Made by a program: the position numbers and the translations under genes
Notes under the pieces: generated by a model
What the model was told of the DNA's origin: nothing
The model's database searches: none
What the model saw: the letters and a program-made list of their open reading frames with translations, nothing else
From: Myrica gale
Lineage: Eukaryota; Streptophyta; Magnoliopsida; Fagales; Myricaceae
Length of the DNA: 64,000 bases
Direction of reading: 5' to 3'
Assembly: GCA_963930655.1 (NCBI GenBank)
Contig: OZ005601.1
Location: 17,228,001-17,292,000 of the forward strand
Shown here: positions 1 through 11,500 of the stretch, in pieces
How the letters are laid out: every line of letters begins with the position of its first letter
Position numbering within the stretch: the stretch's first letter is position 1

Positions 1-602
1 ATGATAAATTACAGAAATTTTTCACCACCACAGCAAAAGTCAAACTCAAAAAATTAGATGGAGAAAGAAATTGCAAATTAGATTTAAGTGTCTGTGACTC
101 ACATACCTGCTAGAGACAGGACGACTAGGGAGAGTGGGTGCCGCTGGGCTGCGCCGTTGTGGTGGAGGCACTGGCCGGTGGGGGAAGAACGAAGTCGAGC
201 ACTCAGGGTGTTGTGTGCGCCGTGCGGCTGTCGTGCAGTCGGGTTGTGCCGCTGTGGTTGGCTGCCCTGGGGGAATGGGGGTTCAAGAGGGATTCGACCA
301 TTCGGGACTTATCATTCAAAGGGGGAAGTGTTTGGTCAAAGAACTCAAAACGAATAGTTTTTTTGGTAAAAGTTTTAAGTTTGTATTAAAAAAATTTATT
401 TATTATATATATTAATAAATCTGGTCCGATCCGATCCAGACCATTTCCCAAAAGGACTAGACCAGACCAGACTAGATTGTACCACTAAGACCACAAATCA
501 AGTCAAGTCGGATCCAATTTTGTGGGTTGGTCCGGTCTGTGGTCCGATTTTGTTTAGGACTAATCAAAATATCGATTGTGAACAAAAGCCAACAGTACTC
601 AC
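1..602. other. Unassigned sequence downstream of EG45 exon 1, with a GC-rich block
   Basis: On the minus strand this follows the splice donor of EG45 copy 1 exon 1, so it is presumably intron, probably carrying an insertion. Positions 130-300 are much richer in G and C than the surroundings. Positions 420-550 hold several short direct and inverted copies of a GGTCCGG/GGTCCGA motif, a style common near the ends of hAT-type elements, but no terminal repeat or target duplication was found. EG45 exon 2 is not present here, so it lies outside the window or is lost. Three overlapping open frames in the GC-rich block resemble no family I know. Confidence 0.35.
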
Positions 603-713
603 AGTGTAAGGAGGTGGAAAAAATCTAGTGGTACCAATAGTTGCATAATCAACAAAGATGAAGCATATGGCGATGCCCAGTACCATAATGGCAAGCTTGA
701 GATCCATTGTCAT
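603..713 (-). CDS. EG45-like protein (plant natriuretic peptide-like), copy 1, exon 1 only
   Basis: Exon 1 of a small secreted protein of the EG45/expansin-like double-psi beta-barrel group. Reading on the minus strand from 713 gives 37 codons: a hydrophobic signal peptide (residues 4-25, with the run LAIMVLGIAICFIFVDYA) and the start of the mature protein ending FFPPPYT, then a GT donor (GTGAGT). A second in-frame Met lies two codons in. It is clearly homologous to copy 2 at 20111-20222. The exon is 111 nt, one less than in copy 2, so the intron phase differs. If the next exon used the same acceptor phase as copy 2 the frame would be lost, so this copy may be a pseudogene. Family members act in the apoplast in water and ion balance or defence. 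The homology is strong; whether it functions is unknown. Confidence 0.7.
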
Positions 714-783
714 ATTTCCTTTTTCTGTGCTCTCTAATAACGAAGTAAAAAATAATTACGCTATTTTGTAGATCAATTCCCTC

Positions 784-793
784 TATTTATAAA
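784..793 (-). promoter_or_regulatory. Candidate TATA box of EG45 copy 1
   Basis: On the minus strand the sequence reads TTTATAAATAGAGG about 75 nt upstream of the start codon, a good TATA box at a plausible distance. The matching segment is absent from in front of EG45 copy 2, where transposon sequence takes its place. Confidence 0.6.
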
Positions 794-884
794 GAGGATC
801 CTCGATTGTTGGCCATGATATCATGTGAAACTATTTGAAATGCATGGTACCCGTCGTTTTGTACATTCCATTCAATGACCGTTA

Positions 885-1510
885 GTGGAATTAACATATT
901 TATTTTGAAATTTTCTTCAATTAATATTTTTTTATTTTCTTGCTTGTTGTATAGAAAATCCAACTAAAATCATGACTTGTGTATTGAGGAGTCTACATTT
1001 GCCTCTTTTTGATAGGTGACTACTGATGCATTTCAGGACATCATCTATTTTTTAAGGGTCGTGACTTTTTCAAAATCGTGGTATTTAGCTTAAGGACTTT
1101 ACAGTTACCTCTTGGTGTTAGTTGATTATTGATTAAATTCACGACCATGTCTTTTTGTTAAGGTTCATAGATTTTTTCAAAAGATTATGTTTTATTTAGT
1201 TATAAACATATCTAGTGCTTTAAGGTCCCTTTATAAAGACACATTTTTGTGTTCATGGCTCTGTAAAAATGCAATCTAAAGTTAAAGAAGTGACAATTGC
1301 TGAAATTTTTATTAGAAGGTGTTTTTTCTTGGAAAATTTTAATTTAATTTATGATTAACATCTTCTTTGTGACGGGCACAAAAGGAAGAAATGAAAGGAG
1401 GAGCAATTCATAAGGAGTTGTTCAAACCTTTAATTCTTATTATGCAATTCATCTATTTGGTAACGGTCTTTGTAGATGTTATTTAGTTGGCATATAACTA
1501 CATGTTTGTA
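885..1510 (-). repeat. Upstream region of EG45 copy 1, duplicated at 25238-25860
   Basis: This AT-rich, non-coding stretch matches 25238-25860 along nearly its whole length with scattered substitutions and small indels. It lies directly upstream of the EG45 copy 1 promoter. In the second locus the same sequence lies about 5 kb upstream of copy 2 because insertions intervene. It marks an old segmental or tandem duplication of the EG45 locus. The match ends at almost the same point in both copies, where different retroelements begin. Confidence 0.75.
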
Positions 1511-2943
1511 CTCCTTTGTGTTGTTACCATGATTCTCCACCCTTTTTGAACCATGAAACCTTATAAGGCTTTGGTTGACATTCACAAGAAAGTTTCAGCT
1601 TTTCTACCATCACCTTTGACACCATATTTCCACAACTTACAGAGTCAATCATCAAGAAACACTTTTTTTCCATGGGAAAGATAATAGATTCTAAAAATAT
1701 TATGCCTAAACCATTTATCATCTTCTTGAATAGTCATAACTTGTTGGATTATAAGGTTTTTTGTATCACAATCACCTTCACAATATTCTGCAGTATCATC
1801 CGTAGTTTCATCATCATAGATTGGCTCTTGATCCACATCTCCTTCTTCTTCCAACAAGTGCAATTCAACCTTTTTCTTTGGACATTAATTGGATCTATGC
1901 CCAACTTAATTACATCTAAAACATCTTAAGGGAAATGACTTAGATTTCCGAGCTGGCTTTTAAGAGATAGGAGCCAACTTTCTTTCTTTCTCCTTCACCA
2001 CCTTCGAACTTTCAGCTTTTCGGTATGAACTCCATTTTATTTTCTTCTCCACCTTTGGCTCCATTTGTATGCTTCCTCTAGAGAATGAAACGAATGCATC
2101 ATAAGCTCACCTTTGAGATTATACTTCAGCTCATTAACATATCTTGCCACCAATTGATCATCGGATTCTTGCATATTCATACGGCTCATAAGTTTGAAAA
2201 ATTACTCTTTATAATCACCAACAGATTGCTCCATTCATTGATGCAATTGATGAAACTTTTGGTACTGAGTTTGAGAATAATCTCATGGTAAAAAATTATC
2301 ATGAAGCTTCAACTTCATCTTAGCCCAAATATTGATTCATGGAATTCCTCTGTGATCTCTACTATATTGATATTTCTGCCACCATATTAGAGCATGACCC
2401 TTCAACTTCGTAGCAACGAACTGCACTTTTCTTTCATCCGAGAGATCTTTTGATTCAAAGAAAACTTCTAAAGATGCCATCCAATCACAATACTCATATG
2501 AAACAAGCTTTTCATTAAAGTTTTGCTCGTGAACTTGGACGCTTTGATCATTGTTTTCTAAAGCACGAGCCAAATGTTCCAAAGACTATTGAGCAGAAAA
2601 TCTTGGTTCAACAAAAGAACTAGAAGAAGATGAATGTTCATCTCAGTTATTTTCATCATCGAAGAAGACATGGAGTGCACTTTGTTGACTCCTATGGCTT
2701 CAAGTTGGTGACGTTTGAAGATGCTAAAAAAGATCATTCACTATGTTCTTAAGTGTTTGAATTGATTCCCATAATGCCACAAATTCAGTTTGTACATCAT
2801 CGCGCTCTATATTTCTTTGATGTCGTGGAAACATTTTCAAAGGCAAGGTGATACAAAGAAGATAGGAATCTCAAAATTTTGGAAAACATAAGAGAAACCT
2901 AACACCATAGTAGGAAATTAAACTTTCTTTGATACCAATTTAA

Positions 2944-3495
2944 TGCAGACCGAGATCTGCGGCCTGACAAAGTCCGAAAAGGATGTAGCGAAGAGAAGTG
3001 GATAGTCTTGGGATATCACTCAACCAGGGGATGCAGAAGCCTCTGAACGCTACTAATCTCTGATGCCACTCGTCGCGACCAAGCCACACACTTGGTTGGT
3101 AGGAGGATGTCACTCAACTCCAAAGCAATAGATACTTACAAGAACTATATTTTTTAATCCAAAAGTTATTTCTCTTTATTTTGGATATTCATTCATATAT
3201 AGAGTTCATTACATCATGGTCAAGCTAGAAAAAATGAGATAATAAAGTCTAGACAATTTCAATACAAAAGAAATTAAATGCACTTTGAAATTTGTTGTTT
3301 ATTGCTAATCCCAATGACTTGTAGTAAAAACATCATAGTTTTCTCTAGGAATCTTCAAATGGCATGAGGTTAAGTGAGTTTGGAACTAGAGATGTAGAGC
3401 TTTCCAATGACATATCGTCATCCTACTAAATCGTTGTAAATTGTTCTAGAGTTCAACTTTACGTAACCTTACGAAATGCAAATTATGCTCCTGCA
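2944..3495 (-). repeat. LTR of Gypsy A(-), shared between two element ends
   Basis: A 552-bp LTR that in element orientation begins TGCAGGAGC and ends GGTCTGCA. A primer-binding site (TTGGTATCAAAG on the minus strand) lies just beyond 2944, followed by gag. A purine-rich tract and integrase-end coding sequence lie just beyond 3495. One LTR therefore has an element end on one side and an element beginning on the other, the signature of a tandem array or of unequal recombination. Related LTRs occur at 27220-27440 and 37582-38040. Confidence 0.75.
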
Positions 3496-5315
3496 TCATT
3501 CTCCCCCTTCTTGAAAAGAACTCGCCTTCAAGTGTTAGTTCAGATCTTCCCATAGCAATTGATCCAACTTCTTGAGCTCTCCACTTGAAATCCATGCATC
3601 TTCATAACTCGATTTTCCTAGCCAACGAACCAAGTATTGTGTGTAAGTGTCATGCCATGCCGAGTTGTGATAAAATACACATCCAGAACATCAATGGTCT
3701 CTCGTACAAAATTAGAGAGCCCACCTTTGAAATCCTTTGATTCCATAGCAATCTGCTCATTATCTCCATAATAAGGATGAAAAGATCACACATATTGAAC
3801 GTAGGACTTATTGAAAATCCAGCAGGTAATTCAATGCGATAAACATTTGGACCCGACATCTTTAGAACTCAACAAGAGCCAAACTTCCTCTATTTTAGCT
3901 TGTTACCCACGTGAAATCTCTTCATCCTTAGATAGAACATAACCAGATCTCCTTCCTTGAACTTAAACTTCCTTCGATGAACATCATCCTTTGACTTATA
4001 CATTTGACTAAAATGCTGCAATTGATGTCAAAATTATCCATGAACCTCTTTTATGTACTCAACAAACACTTCAACTTTCATGTTGAATCTTACTTGATTT
4101 GGCAACGATAGAAGATCAAGAACATGACTTGGATTGTTTCCATAGACAACTTAAAATGGAGGCTTTCTTGGAAGGCGAGATCACAACAAAAATGATCTTT
4201 GAATCAAAGCAGCCCAAGTGTTCTGCCTCCTTCAAATCCATGCACACAATTCTTGAGAGACTTTTAGAGAGAGAAAGTCTCAAACGTGAAAATGAATTTC
4301 GTTACTCTGAATTGAAATTCCAAGCTATTTATAACGGTTTGCTCAAAACTAAACCATGGTCATGCGTGGGATCTTAAGGGACCTCAAATCTCAGCCGTAG
4401 CATTGTCATGAAAAATTATTTTTCATTAACTCTCTTATATTTTGTACTCTGAATGTATGGGCTTCTACAAATTGTGATCATGTCCATTAACATATCACAA
4501 TTGACCCTTGAGATAATGAGATTATTTTTGTGAAATCTATTTTGCTAACAATTATACGCTTATTTATCCTTCCACCATACTATATTCTACATGAGCTAAT
4601 AGAACCGAAATAATATAACCGATTAAGTCTCTAGCTCATATAATTGTTAATTCTCAGTTTGTACCCAGTTGAACTCCCAAAAAGTTTAAAAAATAATTTT
4701 CTCAAATATTTACTTAATATATTATACATGTAAAACCATGAAGACACTTTTCGCAAAATCCTGTTGCGCAGCGTTTTTATTTGAATCCATCAATATATAG
4801 ACATAATGAATATATTGTGTCATCAAGAGACTAGTGGATTCCATACTGAGTAATTATACAAATTTACTTACTATGCACAACGCTCAACATTATCTGAAAT
4901 ATTGATCTGCGAAGATCATCACCAAAAATGACTCAGTCAAAGCACAAACACATAACAAGCAAACTCACATAACTCTCTCAGGTCTAAGAACAACATAAGC
5001 TAATTGTGTTGAATTCTAATCTCTTCATCGGTGATCCTTTCCAAATGGTATTCATATTTAATCCAATTCAGTGCATGTACTTATAGATTGTACCCACTCG
5101 TCTGCTTAAGTTCACACCTCAATTAAAGGGGTCTATCATTCTATCTTATAGAGGCACAATGAGTGTAGACCTATTGATACATTATCATGTATCTCGGTCT
5201 TGAATAAAGTGAGTCAACAAAGATCCGAAAAGGCATACTCCGCACTTTCTATTCATTAATCATTGGCCTGACTTTTCTATAATGTTTCTTAACAATTTGA
5301 CATCTTATGTCAATA

Positions 5316-5320
5316 CATGT
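5316..5320. repeat. Target site duplication (left) of the Tekay element
   Basis: CATGT directly precedes the 5' LTR; the identical CATGT follows the 3' LTR at 16316-16320. Confidence 0.95.
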
Positions 5321-5423
5321 TGTGAGATCCCGAATTTACTTATGTCATTGTATAGGAGAGAGAGATTTTGCTATGATTTTCCTCAGGATGTAGGTATGTT
5401 TTAATTGGTGATTTTTGAGGTAA

Positions 5424-5882
5424 GTGTCGACACATTGGAACATAGTGTCGACACATTATACTAACACCCGAAAGTTTACCTTTTCCTGGAGACCAAAGTG
5501 AATTTTGACTAAGTGTTGTAAGTGTCGACACTTTGAGTCATAGTGTCGACACATTAGACTGGTACCCGAGCGTTTATATCTTTCCGGAACTAGAGTGATT
5601 TTTACTAAGTGTTGGAAGTGTCGACACCTTGGGTGATGGTGTCGACACATACAACTGAAACCCGAGAGTTCGCCTTTTTCCAGAACTCCCGTGGATTTTG
5701 ACCAAGTGATGGAAGTGTCGACACCTTGGGTGATGGTGTCGACACATCTAATTGAAACCCGAGAGTTTACATTTTTCCCACTATGGCTAAGTGTTGGAAG
5801 TGTCGACACCTTGAGTGATGGTGTCGACACATCTTACTAAATATGTTGTAAGTGTCGACACCTTGAGTGATGGTGTCGACAC
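5424..5882. repeat. Six-unit palindromic tandem array inside the 5' LTR
   Basis: Six units start at 5424, 5522, 5618, 5715, 5800 and 5852; the first four are about 97 bp apart and the last two are shorter. Each unit has two copies of the palindrome GTGTCGACAC about 21 bp apart, so each can fold as one hairpin or as two small self-complementary cores. The same array is at 13375-13833 in the 3' LTR. Confidence 0.9.
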
Positions 5883-6059
5883 ATATAACTACGTTCCGGA
5901 ATTTTACCGGTTTGAAATACGCAAGTTGAAATTTATGAAGTAGGGGGAGGGCAAACTTGTCTTTTCCCCAAGCCCTTTTCGCATTAAACCTCCCTCTCTT
6001 TCACGAAGTCTCACATTTTCCTTTACCCCAAATCATACCTCCCATGCCCTAAGTCACCC

Positions 6060-6200
6060 ACCCGAAAAGGAAGAAGGAAGAAGAGAAAGAAGAAGGAAGA
6101 AGGAAGAAGGAGAAGAAAAGAAGGAGGAAGAGGAGAGAAGCAAGGTAAATCCTTGCTGGCCAAAAATCGTGCTACACTCTCTCTCTCTCTCTCTCTCTAT
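6060..6200. repeat. GA-rich tract followed by a CT microsatellite in the LTR
   Basis: A GAAGAAGGAA-type purine tract (about 6065-6145) is followed by a (CT)n run at about 6176-6198. The same is found 7,951 bp downstream in the 3' LTR. Polypyrimidine/polypurine stretches like this often lie near LTR promoters in plants, but that role is an inference here. Confidence 0.7.
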
Positions 6201-7374
6201 TCTCTTCTTGTTTCCTCTTGTTGGTTGGTTGTGGTTTGATGGTAGTTTGTCTAAGTAGTTTTCTCCTTGTGATTCATGGATGTTTAGTGTGGATCTATGC
6301 ATGTTCAAGGTAGATCTTGTAAGTGTTTAAGTGTAGCATAGATTTTTACATGAGAACATGTGGAAAAAATGGCTAGATCTGAAATGATGGTTCAAGAGAA
6401 AGTGGTTATGTGCTCTAGGTGTTTGATAAAAGGCCTAAGAGGGGATTGAAACCTAAGTTGAGCAAGTATGGCCGAATCTAGGGTTTGATGCATTAGATAG
6501 TGTATGTATGCTAGTGATATTGAGAACCACAAAGCCCTAAGTGTTAGGGATATGTTCAGATCTGGGAAAATAGGCAAGAGGACCAATAACGCACACTAGG
6601 TGTTTGGTAAACAGCCCAAGAGAAATGGGTACATGCAATGGTGTTAACTTGATAATTATGGAACCATGATTTGGTTGTAAACTTCGAGTTGAAGTTGTAA
6701 GTGGGAGGAAGGTGAGAGTATAGTTGTTGTTATGAGATGTTAAGTTAGCCTTGGATGTTGGTTGTGACATGTAGAGATTCGGATTTTGGTTGTTGGAGAT
6801 TGTTGTGATTTCTGGAGTTACATATGCAGATTTCAAGGCTTTGTTGCATTGGTGGTTATCTCTTGATATTTTAGTCCAATTTTACGGGGTTGGTCTTGGA
6901 ATTTGTTTCAAGTTAAGAAAGAGAGCGTTTTAAGATAACTTGCATGTGAATTAGAGGTATGACGAATATGTTATGGTATGAAAAATTAGTGTGAGGGTCT
7001 ATTAAAACAGATTCGTGTGAGTAATGTATTGATTACTATATACGTTTAGTGAACCTATGAATGACAATAGTACGGTTCATTGTAGGTAACGAGACACACG
7101 ATACTCAAGCAAGCCTAAGGTAAGTGAAAATCTTTACAAACTGGAATGATACACTGCATGAAGAATATTCATGAATAAGCATATCAAGCATGACATTACC
7201 AAGCACGACATGAATGCATCATGATCATTTGCATTCATTTTCCTCATGAGAAATGAGACATTTTATGCAAATGAAAGTACCATTTTTATGCTACTTTATG
7301 ACAATTTTTATGACAAGTTAATTAACGAACCCAAGTCGGTCGGTACCGTACCAAGTCAAGAAGGTGCATCCATT

Positions 7375-7560
7375 TCCGAAGGACGTTTACGTGAAGGATG
7401 GATGTCACCTAGGACACCCATACCGAAGGATGCTTGCAAGAAGGATGGGTAGTCCATGAGGTAAGTGCAATCACACTGAAGGATGCTTGCAAGAAGGTGT
7501 GAACCTCAAGGGTCGTGTCTAGCCACTGAAGGACGAATGAGAGAAGGTGAGCTAGCTCGA
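7375..7560 (+). repeat. Degenerate tandem block in the Tekay LTR
   Basis: Four loosely repeated units of about 45-55 bp, each with a GAAGGA core followed about 12-15 bases later by AGAAGG or GAAGG. A recognisable version occurs on the minus strand in LTR E (about 21240-21375) and solo LTR F (about 45005-45130), although these LTRs differ much in length and sequence elsewhere. Confidence 0.65.
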
Positions 7561-7571
7561 CCATATGTAAG

Positions 7572-7628
7572 GTCCCTAAGGGAAATAAGGGACTGTTCCT
7601 ACGGGAACGCACAACCCTGATGTCAGGG
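7572..7628 (+). other. Three-hairpin cassette in the Tekay LTR
   Basis: Three adjacent stem-loops: GTCCCT/AGGGAC (7572-7577 with 7588-7593), GTTCC-TACG-GGAAC (7595-7608, a C(UACG)G tetraloop in RNA) and CCCTG-ATGT-CAGGG (7615-7628). A diverged copy lies on the minus strand of LTR E at 21161-21217 with the stems kept. The function is unknown. Confidence 0.6.
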
Positions 7629-8370
7629 GTAGGTGGAGCTCAAGTAGCCCATAAGATAAGGATTGGAAAGATTTTCCAAAAGCAAGAGACTTATAAGTAA
7701 TAGTGAAGTTTTCAAGAGCAAGTGCATGTGCATATGCAATCATGAGGCATACACGTGCATCAAAATTCATGATCATGCATGAATTACATACGTTTACATG
7801 ATATTTCAAGTTCAAGTACGTGAACTACATTATGTTTAAGTTCATGATTATTTTAAGTTCATGATGATTTCAAGTTCAAGTGCATGCTTACAATTTCAAC
7901 CCATGTTTTAGCTATAATTCCTTACTGAGTCTTTCGACTCACAGTTTTAAATTGTATCATTCCAGATGATGTTACAGGGGTGGAATCTTAAGAAGAGGAC
8001 CTTGAACCCTAGGAGAAGGGTTGATGAAATGTCTCTCTTGTTTGCTAACGTTAGGAAAGATTTAGCTAATTTTTGTAAAAGCCGGCATGAGCCACCGTGA
8101 GGTGGTGGTCATGGGTTTCATTTGGCTTAGTTAGTTAATGTTTTAAACTGGTTGATATTTTGAGAATATGTTTAACAACCTTGAGTTATCAATGGAAAGT
8201 ATGTTCTTATGCACGTTATACGCTAGCATTAAGGCTTCTTTTTAACATTGAAGCATCAACGTCTTTTCCGCTGCAAGTATAGCAGTAGGTACGCTGGAGC
8301 GTCCCATGCCGGGAATGCTCGCGGCTGTCATTAGCCTCGTTTAGCTAGCGTTCGGGGCGTGACAGTTTAG

Positions 8371-8382
8371 TGGTATCAGAGG
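8371..8382 (+). promoter_or_regulatory. Primer-binding site of the Tekay element
   Basis: TGGTATCAGAGG starts six bases after the 5' LTR. It matches the 3' end of plant initiator tRNA-Met (complement TGGTATCAGAGC), the usual primer for this clade. Confidence 0.9.
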
Positions 8383-8511
8383 AATTTAGGAGTTTAGTGA
8401 ACTTAAGATTTGCTACTCGCCTATTTGGATTTCGAGTATGCTATATGCTAGAAATCTCATGCATCAACTAGTTGTTAGGATACTTATGTAGTGATGACGA
8501 TATAGTGCAGG

Positions 8512-11500
8512 ATGCCACCTAGGAAACAACCCAGGAATAGAAACACGGAGGAGGAGCCCGAAGAATCAGGTGTCTCTACCAATGATGTTTTAAGGCACAT
8601 GGCTCAGCTCATCGCTGAACAAGTGCAGCAAGGGGCAAATGTGCAAGGGGCAAATGTGCAAGGGGCTCGAGATCGCCCTGAAGGATGCACCTTTGACCAG
8701 TTTAACCGCCAACACCCGCCGGTATATAACGGTAGAGGAGATGCCGTTCTAGCAGAAAACTGGCTTCTAGAGATGAAAGAGTTGCTGGAAGTCATGGGGT
8801 GTACAGACTCCCAGAGAGTGAGCTTTGCTACCTTCAAGCTACAGGGAGATGCCAAGAGGTGGTGGCTATCCAAGAAGCTCCTACTGAGCCAAGAATTGGG
8901 AGAACAACCCATAATCTGGGAGAGGTTTCAACAAGAATTCCTGGACCGCTATTTTCCAAGGACGACGCGGGAAGCAAAAGCGAGAGAGTTTGCCAACTTA
9001 ACTCAGGGATCAATGACTGTTGATCAATACTCTGGTCGATTCATGGAGTTGGTGAGGTTTGCTCCGTATTTAGTACCAGATGAGGAGAGGAAAGCCAGGA
9101 AGTTTGAAGAGGGACTTCATCCCCGAATCTTTGACAGAGTTATGGCCCATAACTTGAAGACGTTGGCAGAAGTCATAGAACGGGCAGTGATTGTGGAAAG
9201 AGGTCTGCAGAGGACAGCAGCATTTTACGACCAGCAAAAGAGGAAGGCTCCTCCCAAGCTGGAAACGTCACAGGCACCCTGGAAGAAAAGCAAGCAGGGT
9301 TTATCACGGGGCCAGAATCAGAGACCTGGAGGAGCCCAGAACCAGAGACCTGGAGGAAGTCAGATTGCAGGAGGGAATCAATTCCCAATATGCAACAAAT
9401 GTGGCAAGAAGCATCCCGGAGAGTGTAGGCAGGGAGTATGCTTCCAGTGCGGGAAGCCAGGTCACATTGCCCGAGATTGTAGGGCAAAAAGTAATTCAAG
9501 CCAAGCATCCCAACCCGCACCGCAAGACAATTCGAGGAGGCAAAGCGGTCCAACTCAAGCAAGACTATATGCTCTGACCCCGAGGGATGCGGAGGACCAA
9601 ACCAGAGTAGTAACGGGTAAGTTGCCCTTGCTACAGGGAGAAGCCCTTGTATTATTTGATTCAGGGGCCACACATTCATTCATAGCATCGGCATATTGTA
9701 AGGCAAGAGATTTAAAGCTTGAGCCATTAGGATGTCATGTAGTAGTATCAACACCTACTGGTGGGAGGATCAATTGCGATCGAATAGTGAAAAATTTCCC
9801 GATAGAAGTTGAGGGGCAAATTATGCTGGCTAACCTGATAGTGATGGAAATGGGAGGGTTCGACCTCATTTTAGGTATGGATTGGTTGGCAACACACGGT
9901 GCTAGCATAAAATGTTACGAGAAGAAGGTCGTGTTCCAAAAGGAGGGGAGACCGGATTGTTGTTTTGTAGGCATGAGAAAGGTGGAACGAAGACCGGCGA
10001 TCATTTCAGCCATGCAAGCCAAGAAATGGTTGCAAGGAGGAAGTGAGGGGTTCTTAGTTTGGGCAAATGAAATGCAGAGAGAGACTGCTACGGTAGAGCA
10101 AACCCCTATAGTGAACGAATTTCCTGATGTGTTTCCGGAAGAATTACCCGGATTACCTCCTGATAGGGAAGTGGAGTTTGGCATCGATTTAGAACCAGGG
10201 ACAACTCCAATTTCTAAAGCACCGTATAGGATGGCACCAGCAGAGTTGAAGGAATTGAAGATTCAGCTGGAGGATCTATTGGATAAAGGGTTCATTCGGC
10301 CGAGTGTGTCACCTTGGGGAGCTCCGATCTTGTTCGTAAAGAAGAAAGATGGAAGCCTCAGGATGTGCATTGATTACAGGGAGTTGAATAAGGTGACTAT
10401 CAAGAATAGATACCCGTTGCCTCGCATTGATGATCTATTTGATCAATTGCAAGGGGCACAGGCATTCTCGAAGATTGATTTGAGATCGGGATATCACCAG
10501 TTGAAGGTGAAGGGGGAGGACATACCGAAGACGGCATTTTGAACGCGATATGGCCATTACGAATTTATGGTGATGCCTTTTGGGCTAACCAATGCTCCAG
10601 CCGCATTTATGGATTTGATGAATAGGGTGTTTCGGGAATTCTTAGATAAGTTTGTGGTTGTCTTTATTGATGACATACTGATTTACTCACGGAATAAGGA
10701 GGAACATGAGAAGCATTTAAGGATTGTTCTACAGATTCTTAGGGAGAAGAAGTTGTTTGCCAAGTTTTCCAAATGTGAGTTTTGGTTGGAACAAGTTCGC
10801 TTTTTGGGGCATGTAGTGTCTGGAGAAGGGATTGCCGTGGATCCCGGAAAGGTAGCTGCTATATTCAAGTGGCCGAGGCCTACGAATGTGAAGGAAGTAA
10901 GAAGTTTTCTGGGATTAGCAGGGTACTATCGGAGGTTTATCAAGGGATTCTCAAAGATGGCCAAGCCTTTGACGTCTCTAACAAAGAAGAATGTCAAATT
11001 TGAATGGACTCATGAGTGTGAGTGGAGCTTCCAAGAGTTAAAGGCCAATTTAGTTACTGCTCCAGTATTAGCACTACCCTCGGAATATGGAGAGTATGAA
11101 ATCTATAGCGACGCATCGAAGCAAGGTTTAGGTTGTGTTTTGATGCAAGACAAAAGGGTAATAGCTTATGCTTCTAGGCAACTGAGGCCTCACGAGATTA
11201 ATTATCCCACGCATGACTTAGAGTTAGCTGCTGTAGTCTATGCGTTAAAAATATGGAGACATTATTTGTATGGGGTTAAATGTGAGATATTCACCGATCA
11301 TAAGAGTCTTAAGTATTTTAACACCCAGAAAGAGCTGAACATGAGACAGCGGCGATGGTTAGAGTTGATTAAAGATTATGATTGCACAATAAGTTATCAC
11401 CCTGGAAAAGCCAATGTGGTGGCCGACGCATTAAGTAGGAAGTCGGCAGAAACAAGTTCAGTAGAGGCAAGTTCAATGGAGGTGGTGCCCGAGGAAATCA

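Larger units (their letters stand above)
5321..8364 (+). repeat. 5' LTR of the Tekay element
   Basis: 3,044 bp, beginning TGTGAGATCC and ending GGGGCGTGACA. It contains a palindromic tandem array (5424-5882), a GA-rich tract and CT microsatellite (about 6060-6200), a degenerate tandem block (about 7375-7560) and a three-hairpin cassette (7572-7628). Long minus-strand open frames in it follow from the repeats and are not genes. Confidence 0.95.

Noticed and set aside
88-415. Three overlapping plus-strand open frames of 83-93 codons
   Set aside because: They lie in a GC-rich block where stop codons are rare in all frames; no frame shows a known domain, splice context or composition of a real protein.
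5340-5830. Minus-strand open frames with repeated STPSLKVSTL-type residues (also at 13291-13781)
   Set aside because: They are direct translations of the palindromic array in the LTR, present equally in both LTRs; not genes.
5424-5882. CRISPR-like regular repeats
   Set aside because: The repeats and spacers are both similar between units, the palindromes are paired within units, and the array lies in a plant LTR. There are no cas genes.
6054-6308. Minus-strand 84-codon open frame
   Set aside because: Made by the GA-rich tract and CT microsatellite (runs of S, L and R/E); a low-complexity artefact.
6392-7815. Several open frames of 64-99 codons on both strands of the Tekay LTR
   Set aside because: They are duplicated exactly in the other LTR and lie in non-coding LTR sequence with no domain.
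9173-9679. 168-codon minus-strand open frame opposite gag
   Set aside because: A shadow of the gag frame on the other strand; no domain and no promoter.
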